Notes under the pieces: model-generated
Seen by the model: only the letters and a program-made list of their open reading frames with translations
Database searches by the model: none
Told to the model about the DNA's origin: nothing
Shown: one piece after another, positions 20,791 through 30,689 of the stretch
How the letters are laid out: each line of letters opens with the position of its first letter
Numbering within the stretch: position 1 is the first letter of the stretch
Made by a program: the position numbers and the translations under genes
Source of the DNA: Delphinus delphis
Lineage: Eukaryota > Chordata > Mammalia > Artiodactyla > Delphinidae
Reading direction: 5' to 3'
DNA length: 64,000 nucleotides
NCBI RefSeq assembly: GCF_949987515.2
Contig: NC_082699.1
Span: 76,945,281 to 77,009,280 of the forward strand

Positions 20791-21074
20791 GTGGGCAAGT
20801 CAGGACAGGGTCCCTGCGGCCAGAAGCCCCGGGGCGGCCCCTCTTCTCTGTGGGACTTGGCCTCCCCTGCAGGCCTGAGCTGCACCCCACCTGGAAAATG
20901 GGGATGAGAACCCCAGCCCCAGGCTCCTGGGGTCATGGGGCTGCACAGCTGGGGCGGACCCCTGAGCCCACCAGGGGCCATCCCAACACCTGGCTTTCTG
21001 AAAGCAGGACGGGTCTCAGTAACGGGACTGGCGGAAACTTTTCTTCATTCCTTGATCAAATAGGAAAGAGAATA
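20791..21074. other. GC-rich unique DNA, no gene seen
   Basis: Nothing beyond short overlapping frames is seen between the octamer island and the next MIR. Confidence 0.5.
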
Positions 21075-21305
21075 ATATTTACTGAGGGCCTTGATCTGAC
21101 ACTAACGGGGCGTAGACCTGTGGCAATAGGCATATTTCAAACAACTCTTTTGTCTTCTCAGTAACCCTGTAAGCAAGGCTTGAGAGAGGGAAACAAATCA
21201 GGGCTCAGGGAGGTTAAGTAATTTGATTAAAGCCATCGAGTAGTGCTGGGATTGAAACATGGCTCTGTCTGAGCACACAGCTCATGATCTTTCACCAAAA
21301 CCACA
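21075..21305 (-). repeat. MIR SINE, near full length
   Basis: The + strand order is 'cagtaaccctgtaagcaagg', 'cagggctcagggaggttaag', 'taatttgattaaagccatcg', 'agtagtgctgggattgaaac' and 'atggctctgtctgagcacac'. This is a long reverse MIR including the tRNA-derived end. Confidence 0.85.
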
Positions 21306-21525
21306 CTAAGGCCTGGTCTCCCAGAAGAATGAGAAATATCGTGGATTCATCTAGGAAGATGACTCTTCACCGAAATGCCCTTACAGCGCCCTGAGGAAAC
21401 AGAATCTGATGGAAGCTACAGCCTGTCTTCCCCACCAGAGAGCCCTTTAGGTCCATCCTTCCACACATCCGTCCATCCAGCTCAGATGTTCTCACTGAGC
21501 ACCCACAGGAAAGCAGCAAACAAAT

Positions 21526-21575
21526 AAACACACATGCACACATGTGCACACACACGCGTGCATACACACACGTCT
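21526..21575. repeat. (CA)n-type interrupted microsatellite
   Basis: Alternating purine-pyrimidine sequence with CA, TG and CG steps (acacacatgcacacatgtgc, acacacacgcgtgcatacac). Interrupted. Confidence 0.85.
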
Positions 21576-21599
21576 CAGTCGGTCGCAGGCGGTCCTGAG

Positions 21600-22120
21600 G
21601 CGTGAAGGATGAGGGCGGGATGGGAGGCTGTTTTATGTCGGCCGTCGCAGACGGTCCCTGCGAGGTGGCATTTAAGTCGAGCCCCGAAGGAGCCAGACAG
21701 ACACCTGGAGAGCAAGTACCGGCAGAGCAAGCAGGTGCGGAGGCCTGAGGGACCAGGCAGAGACGTGCTGGGAGACCACTCGGGCTGCATCCGGGAGGTG
21801 AGGTGCTTGGCCTTTCCCTTGGGTGAGATGGAAAAGCCCCGGAGGGCCCTGGGCAGAGAGACCGGGCAGCTGGCCTCGGCTTTGCGGGCTCACTGGGGCT
21901 GCTGGGGAGCAGGCAGTGAAGAAGCGGGAGGTGAGTGAGTCGGGAGGCTCCCGCGGGCGGCCCGGGGAGAGGCAGGAGCAGTGGGGATGTCAGATGCGGT
22001 GCAGTCGGGCCCGGCCCCACGAGCCAGGAGCAATGAGGCCTTGGGTAGATGCCCAAGTTCTGGGAGCAGGAGGGAGGGAAAGCCAGGCAAAGTTGGCAAG
22101 ACTCCATGGGAGGGAGGCGC
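21600..22120 (-). repeat. L2 LINE fragment, antisense
   Basis: 'gaggtggcatttaagtcgag', 'ccccgaaggagccagacaga' and 'ggtgcggaggcctgaggg' correspond to the reverse of the L2 3' coding region, which reads in the consensus antisense as 'gaggtgacatttgagctgagacctgaaggag...aaaggccctgaggc'. A further 'atgaggccttgggtagatgc' may belong to the same element. Diverged and without an intact frame. Confidence 0.6.
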
Positions 22121-23257
22121 TTCCGAAAGCTCAGCCCACCTCCGCAGGGTCCTGGACGCCCTGAAAGGACAGGCATGTTGTGTGTACTTATGTGAGTTTA
22201 CACTTTCCAGAACAGATGGTTCGAAGCTTCCACTGGATCCTTGAGACACTCTGGGGCCCCAAGGGGTTAACAGCCAGTAACTTAAAGGATGGACTGGACC
22301 CAGGCAGGAGGAGGAGAGGTGAGGGAAAGAGTTTCTGAGTTAAGAGAGAGAGACAGGAAAAGAAAATGAAGGAGGGCTCAAGATTCGTTCATGGGTCAGA
22401 GTCCCCATCCAGTGCTGGCGGGAGAAATGGCGGATACTGAAGGCCCTGGGGAAGGGTGAGGGCAGGCCCTGTGTGCTGAGTCGGGGGAGATGCTGGGAGC
22501 TGCATGCAAGAGCTGTGGGCATGGGTACGAGAGGCACGTGTCCTCGAGATGCAAAGCCCACACCGATCTGCTTGAGAGTTACACCCAGAAGCGCTCTTTT
22601 CCCACAAGTGGATCTGTACCCACAGGATGAAGACGACCCGCCTGGATCACACTCCTCCCTGCGCTGCTCCCAGCAGGGACCCCAGCAGGGCCAGGAGTGG
22701 GAGACTCGCGTAGTCGGGCTCTCCGGCATCTGATCTGGAGCTTGGAAACTGCCAGTGGCCCCCTTTAAGGACACAGAACTCTTTATCCCCAAAAGGGTTA
22801 CAAGTACGAAAATAATCACGGAGCAATTTTCATAGACACAACATCTAACGCACAAAGCAATTCAACAGCGGAATGTTTTGCTTTTTTCTTCTTTTTCACA
22901 AGGCCCCAGGGAACCTGCCAAATCCCTTTGGTCCCAAACATCAAGGAATAGCGATGGGAAAGAGGAGGAGCTTCCCTGCCTTACGGGGGGTGGGGCCGCG
23001 GGGCGGGGGGCAGTTATCCCTGGGCAGGTGGCCTCTCAGGCTCTGCCCCCAGCTGTGAACAGGGGGGGCCAGAGTCCTAAGGGCCCCGCCCCGCCAGACT
23101 CCACCAGACTGGGATTGGCACCTGCAGCACTCCGGTGGCCCCTGGCTGGGCCAGGCCTCCTCCCCAGCCCACCTCTGAGCTCCCGTCCCCACGGTGAGCG
23201 TGACGGCTGTACGCTCGTGAGTCCCCAAAGTGACAACTTCTCCAAATGCAAACTAAA
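22121..23257. other. Unique DNA, no gene seen
   Basis: An AT-richer stretch at about 22785-22910 (aataatcacggagcaatttt, tagacacaacatctaacgca) has no recognised family. The rest is GC-rich with no exon. Confidence 0.5.
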
Positions 23258-23475
23258 TCCTTCCTTCAACAAATATGTACTGACTCCTGGACCAGGGCCT
23301 CTGGTATCAGACAGACACTCAAAACAGGGCTCTCACATTTACCAACAACTGGACTTTGGAGAGGTCAGGCCACTCTGGGGCACTTCCATTTCCTTCTCTG
23401 TGACATGCTTACCTGGCATCGTGTGGGGACTTGCAAGCTAGTCCCTGCAAAGGCACTCAACCCACAGTGTTTGTT
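23258..23475 (+). repeat. MIR SINE, diverged
   Basis: From 'tctggtatcagacagacact' through 'ctcacatttaccaacaactg', 'cacttccatttccttctctg' and 'tgacatgcttacctggcatc', the order follows a + strand MIR. The leading 'ttcaacaaatatgtactgac' could be the tail of a second, reversed element. Confidence 0.55.
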
Positions 23476-23794
23476 CTTGGGGTCTCAGGGCTGGGGCTCT
23501 GCCTGGCCCAGCGTCCCCACCTGGCTCCTCCCAAGAGCACCTTCCCCAAGGGGAAAGGCCGAGCCTGTGTCACATCCTCGGGGAGGGTCCTCTTCTCCAG
23601 AAGGGCTTGCCTGGGCGTCCCACGCGCCCGCTGTTCAGCACTGTCACATGTCCTGAGTCCCTACTCCACGTGTGTGTCCCCTACACGACTGCAAGACCCC
23701 GGCACAAGCCTGCCAACAGTCACAGCACTGTCCCCACTGCTGCCGCCCCTCCTGAGGCCGCTGAGGACCACGGTGACGACCACGGTCTCAACTG
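23476..23794. other. Unique DNA, no gene seen
   Basis: C-rich sequence. No repeat or exon is recognised. Confidence 0.45.
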
Positions 23795-23935
23795 CCTCTG
23801 GGGCTTTACACATCACCCGTCTCACTTCTCACAACAGCGGCACGAGGTGGGAAGGACGAGTCCTCAGATCACAGATGGAAGGCAGCCTCTGAGAGGCACC
23901 AGGACCAAACCACACAGCGACACCTGCTGTGCCCG
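23795..23935 (-). repeat. MIR SINE, diverged
   Basis: 'acttctcacaacagcggcac', 'gagtcctcagatcacagatg' and 'accaaaccacacagcgacac' follow the reverse MIR order. Confidence 0.45.
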
Positions 23936-24464
23936 ATTCCATAGCCCTGGTTTCCCCACTCCGGCCACGTGTTCTGAGGTGTGCGGTCAGTCAGGTCCAC
24001 ACAGGGAGAAATGCAAGGTGTCACGAGACGAAGGCTGGGCTGGACAGACGGACCTAGGTGGGAATTCGGGCAGGTGCGGGTGGGAGGACGGGGAGAAGCT
24101 TCCATATGGAGGCGACGCGGGAGCCGAGTGCAGAGGTGGGCAGGTGGTAGGAGCTGGCCGGGCCCAGATCCCGCACAGAGATGGGGACAGAGCAGACACG
24201 ACGGGGCTTCATCCAGGAAGAAACGCAAGCAGCTGACGCGCACACAGCGAGAAGCCGAGCCTGGCCAGCGATCAAAGAAGCGAAGTGGAGGCCCGCGGAG
24301 CCCTTCCTTGCTGACCCCGTGGACTGGCACGGGCTTCTGTGGAAGATGAAAGCCGCTGCTGGCAAGGGTCAAGGGCAACGGGTATTTACATACACGGCTG
24401 GTCACCACCTAGAAGCTGTAATGTGGATGCAGGGCGACCTTGAAGTAAGTAGCAGACAGACACA
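23936..24464. other. GC-rich unique DNA, no gene seen
   Basis: No named repeat and no exon. Two frames of over 100 codons on opposite strands overlap here. Confidence 0.5.
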
Positions 24465-24890
24465 CTCTGACTCGGTGATTTCAGTTCTAGGAGGTTATCG
24501 GTGAGGGTGGATTTGGATAATAACACCGAGAAACCAGAAACTACCTCCAGTCCAAAACCAGAGGGGACGGGCTACATAGGTTAGGGGACACTGGAATAAA
24601 AGAACATCACGCAGCCGTGAAAAATCATGTTTTAGATGTACATTTGGTACGTACGGAAAGACAGGACTATGTACATTGAGGAAAAGTGTACTTATGTACC
24701 TATGTTTTCAGTTATATCTCATTTTTATAAAAGATGTACGCAAGAAATAATCTAGACAACTACGAACCTCCTTGTTAGGAGTTCACACCCCCGGATGATG
24801 GAATTGCTGCTAACAGGTAGCTTCTTTGTGTTCACCTATTATTGTTATTTCTCTACAACGAGCATACGTTTTTTGTTTAATTTGTCAATA
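24465..24890 (+). mobile_element. L1 LINE 3' end
   Basis: Landmarks of an L1M 3' UTR occur in order: 'tgatttcagttctaggaggt', 'ggacactggaataaaagaac', 'acgcagccgtgaaaaatcat', 'aggaaaagtgtacttatgta', and a terminal 'tttctctacaacgagcatac' followed by a T/A-rich end. It is 5'-truncated at about 0.43 kb. Confidence 0.75.
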
Positions 24891-24982
24891 AGGGTTATCT
24901 GAACAGAGAGCTCATAGCCCACTTTAATTCTTATCTTTGTACAATCTGTACTAAGTGTACGCCAATGTATGCCACATCTAGA

Positions 24983-25165
24983 GCTATGGGCTAAACTGTG
25001 TCTCCCCAAATTCATATATTGAAACTCTACCACCCGCAGAGCTCAGAATGTGACTTATTTGGAGAGATGGCCCTTAAGAGGTGATTAAATTAAAAGGGGG
25101 TCCTGAGGGTGGGCCCCAGTCCAGCATGACCAGTGGAAGTAAGCTATGCGCCAGTTGAAAAAACA
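24983..25165 (+). mobile_element. MLT1-type MaLR LTR, 5' fragment
   Basis: 'gctatgggctaaactgtgtctccccaaattcatatattgaaa' (24985 onward) and 'ctcagaatgtgacttatttggagagatgg', then 'aagaggtgattaaattaaaa' and 'gggtgggccccagtccagca' are MLT1 5' landmarks. The 3' two thirds of the LTR are missing. Confidence 0.8.
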
Positions 25166-25775
25166 GCAGGCGGCTGACGTCAGGGGCCAAACTGGACCCG
25201 GGGGCTTCTGGGCATCCTTCACCTGAGCCTCAGAGCCGCACAGGCCCCACCGAGGGTGGGAAGGTAACAGCGAGACTTCAATAGAGGCACGGCAGCAATC
25301 CTTATGTGCCCAGTCTTCTGAAATAGGGGCTTAAGTACATGCTTTCCAATAAAACATGCACAGCGAGAGAAAACTGAACTCTGCCCGGGCCACTGAGGAC
25401 TGGACTGGGGGAGCTGGGAGGGACCTCGCTGACCACTTAGACCCACTTCCTCCAGAAGTGGGGTGACTGGCTGGCAGGCGAGGAGGGCACACGTCTCCTG
25501 ATTCGGACCCCAGGGCCCAGCGTGAGGACCACGGGACATTCGTGACGTGTGCACATGAGTGACCCCAGCCTGGGTGTGTGCACATGGCCGACCCCACCTG
25601 CCCCTGCAGCTTCAACATCCGGGCCAGGCGGGTCCCGGGACACAGTTCCCGCAGCCCCCTTGCCTGCCAAGAGCTGGGGTCTGGGAAGTCTCCCCCGGGC
25701 ACGAGTCCAGACGGCTGCCCGGGTGGCTTGGGCAGGAAGATGACTCCGCTATTGGTGACAGCCCCGTCGGTGGAA
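25166..25775. other. GC-rich unique DNA, no gene seen
   Basis: No exon or repeat is recognised. There is a short local duplication of a 'gtgtgcacatg' motif at about 25547-25587. Confidence 0.5.
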
Positions 25776-25935
25776 ACGTAATTATGCTGCAGCCTGGTCT
25801 GCAGGGACGGCAGGGGCCCTGGCTGCCCGAACGTTGCTAATGGCTATTGATTTGTCCTGCCAGTCTCTGAGGCCTATATATAGCCTGCTCATAAAATCAC
25901 TTGGGATCCAAACGGAAAGTGACCGTTGATCAAGT
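25776..25935. promoter_or_regulatory. Candidate regulatory island with a MEF2-type palindrome
   Basis: This unique stretch contains 'acgtaattatgctgc' (about 25775-25790), 'gctaatggctattgatttg' (about 25836), the palindromic MEF2 consensus CTATATATAG at 25874-25883, and 'cataaaatcacttggg'. No repeat match and no long frame. The composition contrasts with GC-rich flanks. The regulatory reading is inferred. Confidence 0.4.
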
Positions 25936-26094
25936 CAAATGGCCCTCGTGCGTGTGCACGAGCACAGGTGAGCACGGCCGCGGGTAGGTCTGTGCACTCG
26001 GGCGACAGGGGAGAGGACTCGATGGGGCACCCTCGAGGGGCCTGGCATTGCGTGTATGTCACCTCCCCCCACGGGGACCCAGCCTGGCAAAGGG
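25936..26094. other. Unique DNA, no gene seen
   Basis: GC-rich linker without a recognised element. Confidence 0.4.
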
Positions 26095-26165
26095 GCTTTG
26101 AGGAAGTGGAGGCTCAGGGTTCAGTGACCTGCCCACAGGCTCCTGCCCTGCCAGGAAGTGGCTGA
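26095..26165 (-). repeat. MIR SINE fragment
   Basis: 'gaggaagtggaggctcaggg' and 'ttcagtgacctgcccacagg' on the + strand are a reverse MIR core. Confidence 0.5.
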
Positions 26166-27359
26166 GGAGAAGAGTGGACAGCCAGTCTCTGGGAGGAGAA
26201 ACTTGGCCCAGCCACTCCTGGCTCTAGAAGGGGGCCGGGGGCCCAGAGGGGCCTTGGTGTCCTTCGTGGGTGAAGGACAGGGATTGGGCACCCACGGGGG
26301 GCTCAGGGACTCAGAGCACGCGGCACAGTCCTTGCCCCCAGGAGCTATGGTCGTGCTGGAGAAGAAAGCGGATGTCGGGAAAGACAACCAGGCAGCCTAG
26401 GCCGGGGCCTCATGAGGGGTCCACCCGAAAGTCCCCAAGCCCCTCCACTCCAGCCATCTCCATGGCTACCGCATCTCAGCCCCATGCTCCCAGGGTCCTG
26501 TGAGCTCCGCTGGGATCTGTCCCACGTCCCGATGACGCTCGGGGGGTCCCAGGGCCACGGCCGAGCCCAAGTGAGTCTCTGCAGAGTGGCGTCGTGCAAG
26601 AGGTAGGGCCGGGGCTGGGGTGACCACGTCTCCTCCAGCCTGAAGTCTGCGTCCCCAGTATGGCACGCCCCAGGAGCCCTGTGGCTACGGGCCGGGGTCC
26701 GGCTCTGGATGGAGCACTGGCCCCCTCAGCAGCGCCCACGCTCGCTCTGTGCCCACCTGGCAGGCAGCACGGTGAGGTCGGCCATGCCAGCCTGGGCCTG
26801 GCACAGTCAGGTCTTTGCCTCTGTCTTTCCACGTGCTGGTGGCTTGCATAGGTTTTGACTAAAATCCAAAGTAAACGCTAGACAGTACTTAGTGCTAATT
26901 AAATGAAGATAAAGCTCCCCACGGCAGCCAGAGGCCCTGACTACAACTGGAGGCGTTTGTCCTGAGGGTAACTCGCCCCCTGGCATCCGGCAAAGCAGCA
27001 GATGGAGGCCGATGGGAATCAGAGACCCGAAAGGCATCATCCACCAGTGGGAAGTGGAGGCGGGGGTGGGACACGCTTCCCGCTCACGCACCCCTTTGCC
27101 CCGTGGTTGCCCTCTCCCAGCTCAGCCTTGCCAGTGCCCCCAGGTGCCCGTCACCACCCACCCGGCTGGATGCCCGCCCTCTCTGTGGACCTGTGACCAT
27201 GGCAGCCCTGTCGCCTGCAACCAAACGATTAATGCATTCATTCTTCCGATTACCCTTCACTCAGCTCCCCCTACCTGTCAGGTAGTCTTCTAGAAAGGAA
27301 ACAAATTTCTAGAAAGAAATAACATAGAAAGGCAAACCAAGGGCCTGCTTCCCTGAAGC
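26166..27359. other. Mostly GC-rich unique DNA, no gene seen
   Basis: An AT-rich patch lies at about 26848-26925 ('ttttgactaaaatccaaagt', 'gtgctaattaaatgaagata') and another at about 27290-27340. They have no recognised family. I see no exon. Confidence 0.5.
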
Positions 27360-27760
27360 ACGGGTTCTCATGGGGAAGGAGGGCGGAAACACTGCACTAG
27401 CACATCCCGCGTTGGTGAGGGATCAGCTCTAGGAAGGAGATGGGACGGGTGAGGTGGAGACGGACGTGGGCTGTGCTGGAAAGGGTGCTAGGGGAGGGCG
27501 GGCAGCTGCAGGACGGGCTGTAGGATGGGCTGCCGGATGGGCAGGCGAGGGCTCGCCTGGGCAGGCAGGACAGAGGAGGGCAAGAGGTGGCCGGAGAGGC
27601 CTGAGGGGGGCTGGAGGGAGATGGGAGGTGATGGGGGGTTTCAGCAGAAGAGTGACAGCCTGATGCACGGGTGTAGAGGGTCACCCGGCTGCCGTTGAGA
27701 AGAGATGGTGGCGGTGATGCGAAGAGGCCAGAGGAAGGCCTTAGAAGGGGTCAAGAGAAG
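27360..27760 (-). repeat. L2 LINE fragment, antisense
   Basis: The clearest part is 'ggggggtttcagcagaagag' followed by 'tgacagcctgatgcacgggt' and 'agggtcacccggctgccgtt' (about 27635-27697), which mirrors the L2 antisense run 'gagggttttaagcaggggagtgacatgatctgatt...agatcactctggctgc'. The upstream purine-rich part is consistent but low in complexity. Confidence 0.55.
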
Positions 27761-27786
27761 CACGATGCCGGCGACCTGGACTTGGC

Positions 27787-27875
27787 GGGGGTGGGGGGGG
27801 GGGTGACGACTGGGAAAGCTGCCAGCCTTGGGGCTGCACGTGTGTGCACGCGCGCATGTGAGCACGTGTGTTTGC
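27787..27875. repeat. G-run and alternating purine-pyrimidine tract
   Basis: A long G run (gggggtgggggggggggt, about 27787-27804) is followed by a TG/CG alternating stretch (cacgtgtgtgcacgcgcgca, 27838-27857). Both are simple sequence. The G-run could form a quadruplex. Confidence 0.75.
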
Positions 27876-28079
27876 AAACTGGGTGCCTCTCCCTCTTGCC
27901 TGCACAGGGCCCCATCCGGCGTGACCTTTGATGTCCACTCAAAGATGTCACCATCCAGCTGGGCACCGCCTCCTCCCTGGGCCGTCAGCAAGGCGGGTGC
28001 TTCCCCCCTCCCCGGGCCCTGACCTTGCCCACCCTGGTACAGTACTGCACTCCCCCGTCTCCCCGGGCCAGCAACAGGC
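27876..28079. other. GC-rich unique DNA, no gene seen
   Basis: No exon or repeat is recognised. Confidence 0.45.
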
Positions 28080-28180
28080 AGAATGCTTCAGAACATTTAC
28101 TGAAGGAACATGGTCTTCCTGTCAACCCCAGAGTAGCGGCTCACTACCATTAATTATTGAGAAGATTATTCCTGGTAAGG
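28080..28180. promoter_or_regulatory. Short AT-rich unique island
   Basis: 'aacatttactgaaggaacat' and 'ctaccattaattattgagaa' (about 28145-28165) form a non-repeat AT-rich patch with a TTAATTA core. Any function is inferred from composition alone. Confidence 0.25.
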
Positions 28181-28194
28181 ACACGGATGGCTCG

Positions 28195-28280
28195 GTAAGG
28201 GGAGGGGATTTGCCTGACTGACAAGTGAGGGGCAGAGCTGGGAAGTGACCTCAGCTGCTAGAGCCCAACCCCCATTCCCG
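28195..28280 (-). repeat. MIR SINE fragment
   Basis: 'ggatttgcctgactgacaag', 'tgaggggcagagctgggaag' and 'gctagagcccaaccccc' follow the reverse MIR order ('...acttgcc...ggcagagctgggattc...'). Confidence 0.55.
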
Positions 28281-28614
28281 TCCACGGCACACACTCTGGG
28301 GATCCTGGGAGCGACGGAGAACACGCAGTTAACAGCAGAGTCCGCTGGGCACGGAGGGAAACAACTCAATGGCGTCGTGCGACCTTAGGGTAACGCTTGG
28401 TGAAGAAGCAGGTTGAAGGCTGTGATCCAAGGGCCAACAGGGGCTTTGTCCCTGACACACCCAAGGCCAGAGTGGGCCCAGAGGCATCTTGGTGGCCGCC
28501 GCACCTGGGGCTGGACTCCTGGGAGAGCTGGGATTCCCCCCATCTTACAGGGAGGGCCCCTTCCCACCCCTCAGCCCAGGAGTAGGGGGGTCGGTTCCCA
28601 GCTCTCTAGAGGAG
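28281..28614. other. Unique DNA, no gene seen
   Basis: No exon or repeat is recognised. Confidence 0.45.
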
Positions 28615-28770
28615 CTCTCTCTTTGGTTCACTTTTCTAATAAAAGCGAGAGGCTAGAATATGGGTCTCTGGGGACCAGGATGGGGCCGCAATTATTCATT
28701 CACTTTGCGTCTTCCTTTCCTGTAAACATTTCCCCTTTTCACGAGCTGATAAATTTGCTTTTCCCAGAAA
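28615..28770. promoter_or_regulatory. AT-rich unique island with FOX-like and GATA-like motifs
   Basis: 'ttttctaataaaagcgag' (28631-28648), 'gcaattattcattcactttg' (28688-28707), a FOX-type TGTAAACA at 28721-28728, and 'gctgataaatttgc' (about 28746) occur within 150 bp of non-repeat sequence. This is a candidate conserved element. The motif calls are weak evidence by themselves. Confidence 0.3.
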
Positions 28771-29699
28771 CTGAGAAGAGGGCCTTTGGCCCAGGCTGGG
28801 CACTGAGAATGTCACGCAGGCTAGAAATTACCAGCTGCCCTCCTGGGTGCTGGCAGGTCGAGGGCCGAGGTCACATCTTAGAGTGAGGGCGCAGCTGGCG
28901 CGGGCAGGGGGTCACCCTGAGGGCAGTACGGCCCGGCCCCAGCCGGGTGTGAGCACAGCCTGGGCTGTGAGTCTGACAGGCTGGGTCCCCCTGCCCGCCT
29001 TGTGGGACCAGATGGAGCCCCAGTCAGGACCAAGCGCTCTGTCCTGTCCTCCATGGCTGTCTGTCATTCTGGCCCTGGCGCCTGGGCCTCGACATGGTGG
29101 GGCCCACGTGGAACATCCTCTGCATTCACGGCCCTGACATTCGGCTCCGCCTTTGGGGTCTACCCAAAGGCAAGTGTCTCCCTGACCCCTCCCTACCACA
29201 GTGTCTCGGCGACACGCACCCGACATGCAGCCACCCTGGCCCCTGCCCCCCGAGTTACGCTGCTCCGGTCCCCTGACACGCCCCCCCTCCCCCAACCAGG
29301 CACTCTCAGGGGACTTGGGCGTTTTTTGGCCACCAGCCTGGTCACTGCCTTACTGAGTACAAGAGGACCAGGCTGGGAAGACTCGGCAGGACCACAGTCA
29401 GTTCAGGGGGGACTCGGGATCCAGGCGTATGTCCTCGGCTCCCAAGTGGAGTGCCCTCTACCCTACGAGGCTACTGGCCTGCACGCCCATGCCAGGCCCG
29501 GCCGGCCAGATGTCGGAGTACACGATCACTCAGCTGCGCGAGCACGTGGGGCCAGCAGGCCAAGCAGGGGAACTAAACTGCCAGGTGAGTCACCCCATTT
29601 CCGCAACACAGCGCTGACCAGACTGCCCCCTGTGGCCCAAGGAGAGGCGGGGCTGCTGGAAAGGATGGTGGCACGGAGGTAAGGATGCCAACACGGCTT
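28771..29699. other. GC-rich unique DNA, no gene seen
   Basis: A 226-codon + frame crosses the segment but has no domain. A consensus splice-donor-like 'ccaggtgagt' at 29581-29590 ends one frame, yet I find no matching acceptor or coding signal upstream. Confidence 0.5.
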
Positions 29700-30045
29700 G
29701 CGTACAGAAAGGGGACGCATAACCGCTTATTCGGGAAATAGGATCTTAATTACCAGATCGATCACCTGATCAGGAAAGCGCTGCTGACCACGCAGCAGCC
29801 AGGGTTCCAGGCTGCCTTGCCCTCGGCTTCTCCCTGAACCCGGCCTCCAAAGTGGCTTCCGTCAGGCAGGCCTGTCTGCCGCATACGTGGAAAGGCACGT
29901 GTCTGTGTCGTGGAAAGGCACGTGCGGTGCTGCCTTCAACTAAAGTAACTATAAATTTTCCATAAAGAAATTACCATAAAGTTCCTTTAGGGAAACCAAA
30001 AATGATTTGGTTTTGGTTTTGGCAATAAAACCAAAAGTCCATCAT
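29700..30045. promoter_or_regulatory. AT-rich unique island with repeats and an inverted repeat
   Basis: The island includes 'atcttaattaccagatcgat' (about 29741) with clustered GATC/TGATCA motifs. It has two perfect copies of CGTGGAAAGGCACGTG (29886-29901 and 29909-29924), each containing a CACGTG E-box. It also has a perfect 10-bp inverted repeat TTTTGGTTTT/AAAACCAAAA (30011-30020 and 30027-30036). I cannot match it to a transposon family. It may be a regulatory element or an unrecognised fossil repeat. Confidence 0.3.
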
Positions 30046-30224
30046 ACCTTGGAATCCTTATGAAATGACGACACAATAACGTCTTCCTAAACCACAGATC
30101 CGGTATGCCTTGGGCCCTCTGCAGCTCCTGCAACGCCAACCCCCAGCCTGCACGTGACCCCCACCAGCCTCGCCGCTGAGCCCTGAATGCTCTGCTTCCG
30201 CCACCTGAACATGCCGCCTTGATT

Positions 30225-30480
30225 CTTCCCCTTCCAACACCCCCGCCTTGACCATCTTTCAAAATTCAGTTCCACCGCCACCTTTTCTGGGAAAGGTCCT
30301 CTTTCCCCCCCATGGTCGAAAGCAGCACCTTCACCTTTTCTCGGGATTTCTGTCTCAGCGTTCAGCAGACTGTTTTCAGATTGTACATCTACTACTCAGC
30401 CTACGTGCTCCTTGGGGCTGCGCCGAGATGGTCTGGCAGATGCCAGGCACTTAGTTAATGTCAGCTGAATGAATGATGGA
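30225..30480 (+). repeat. L2 LINE 3' end
   Basis: 'caaaattcagttccaccgcc', 'ttttctgggaaaggtcctct', 'gatgccaggcacttagttaa' and 'gtcagctgaatgaatgatgg' give the L2 3' order, ending in the typical gaatgaatga-type tail. Confidence 0.75.
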
Positions 30481-30689
30481 AGGCTTTATGCTGCTTAAGT
30501 TTTCCCAAGGCAGTTGTTAAAAGTGATTCCAAATAAGCTCCACAGGTGTGCCTGTTTTCTTCCTGGGTCCTCCTCCCAGCCTTGCAGGGACCAGGCAAAC
30601 ATTTCCTGAATGAGCAAATGAATGATTTTCTCCTTGATAATAACAAATAAGTTATCCACGCTGGCCATGAGACTTCTTACATATTAACG

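Noticed and set aside
29429..29590. Possible exon ending in a good splice donor (ccaggtgagt)
   Set aside because: No convincing acceptor, no recognisable protein sequence in any frame, and donor-like words are frequent by chance.
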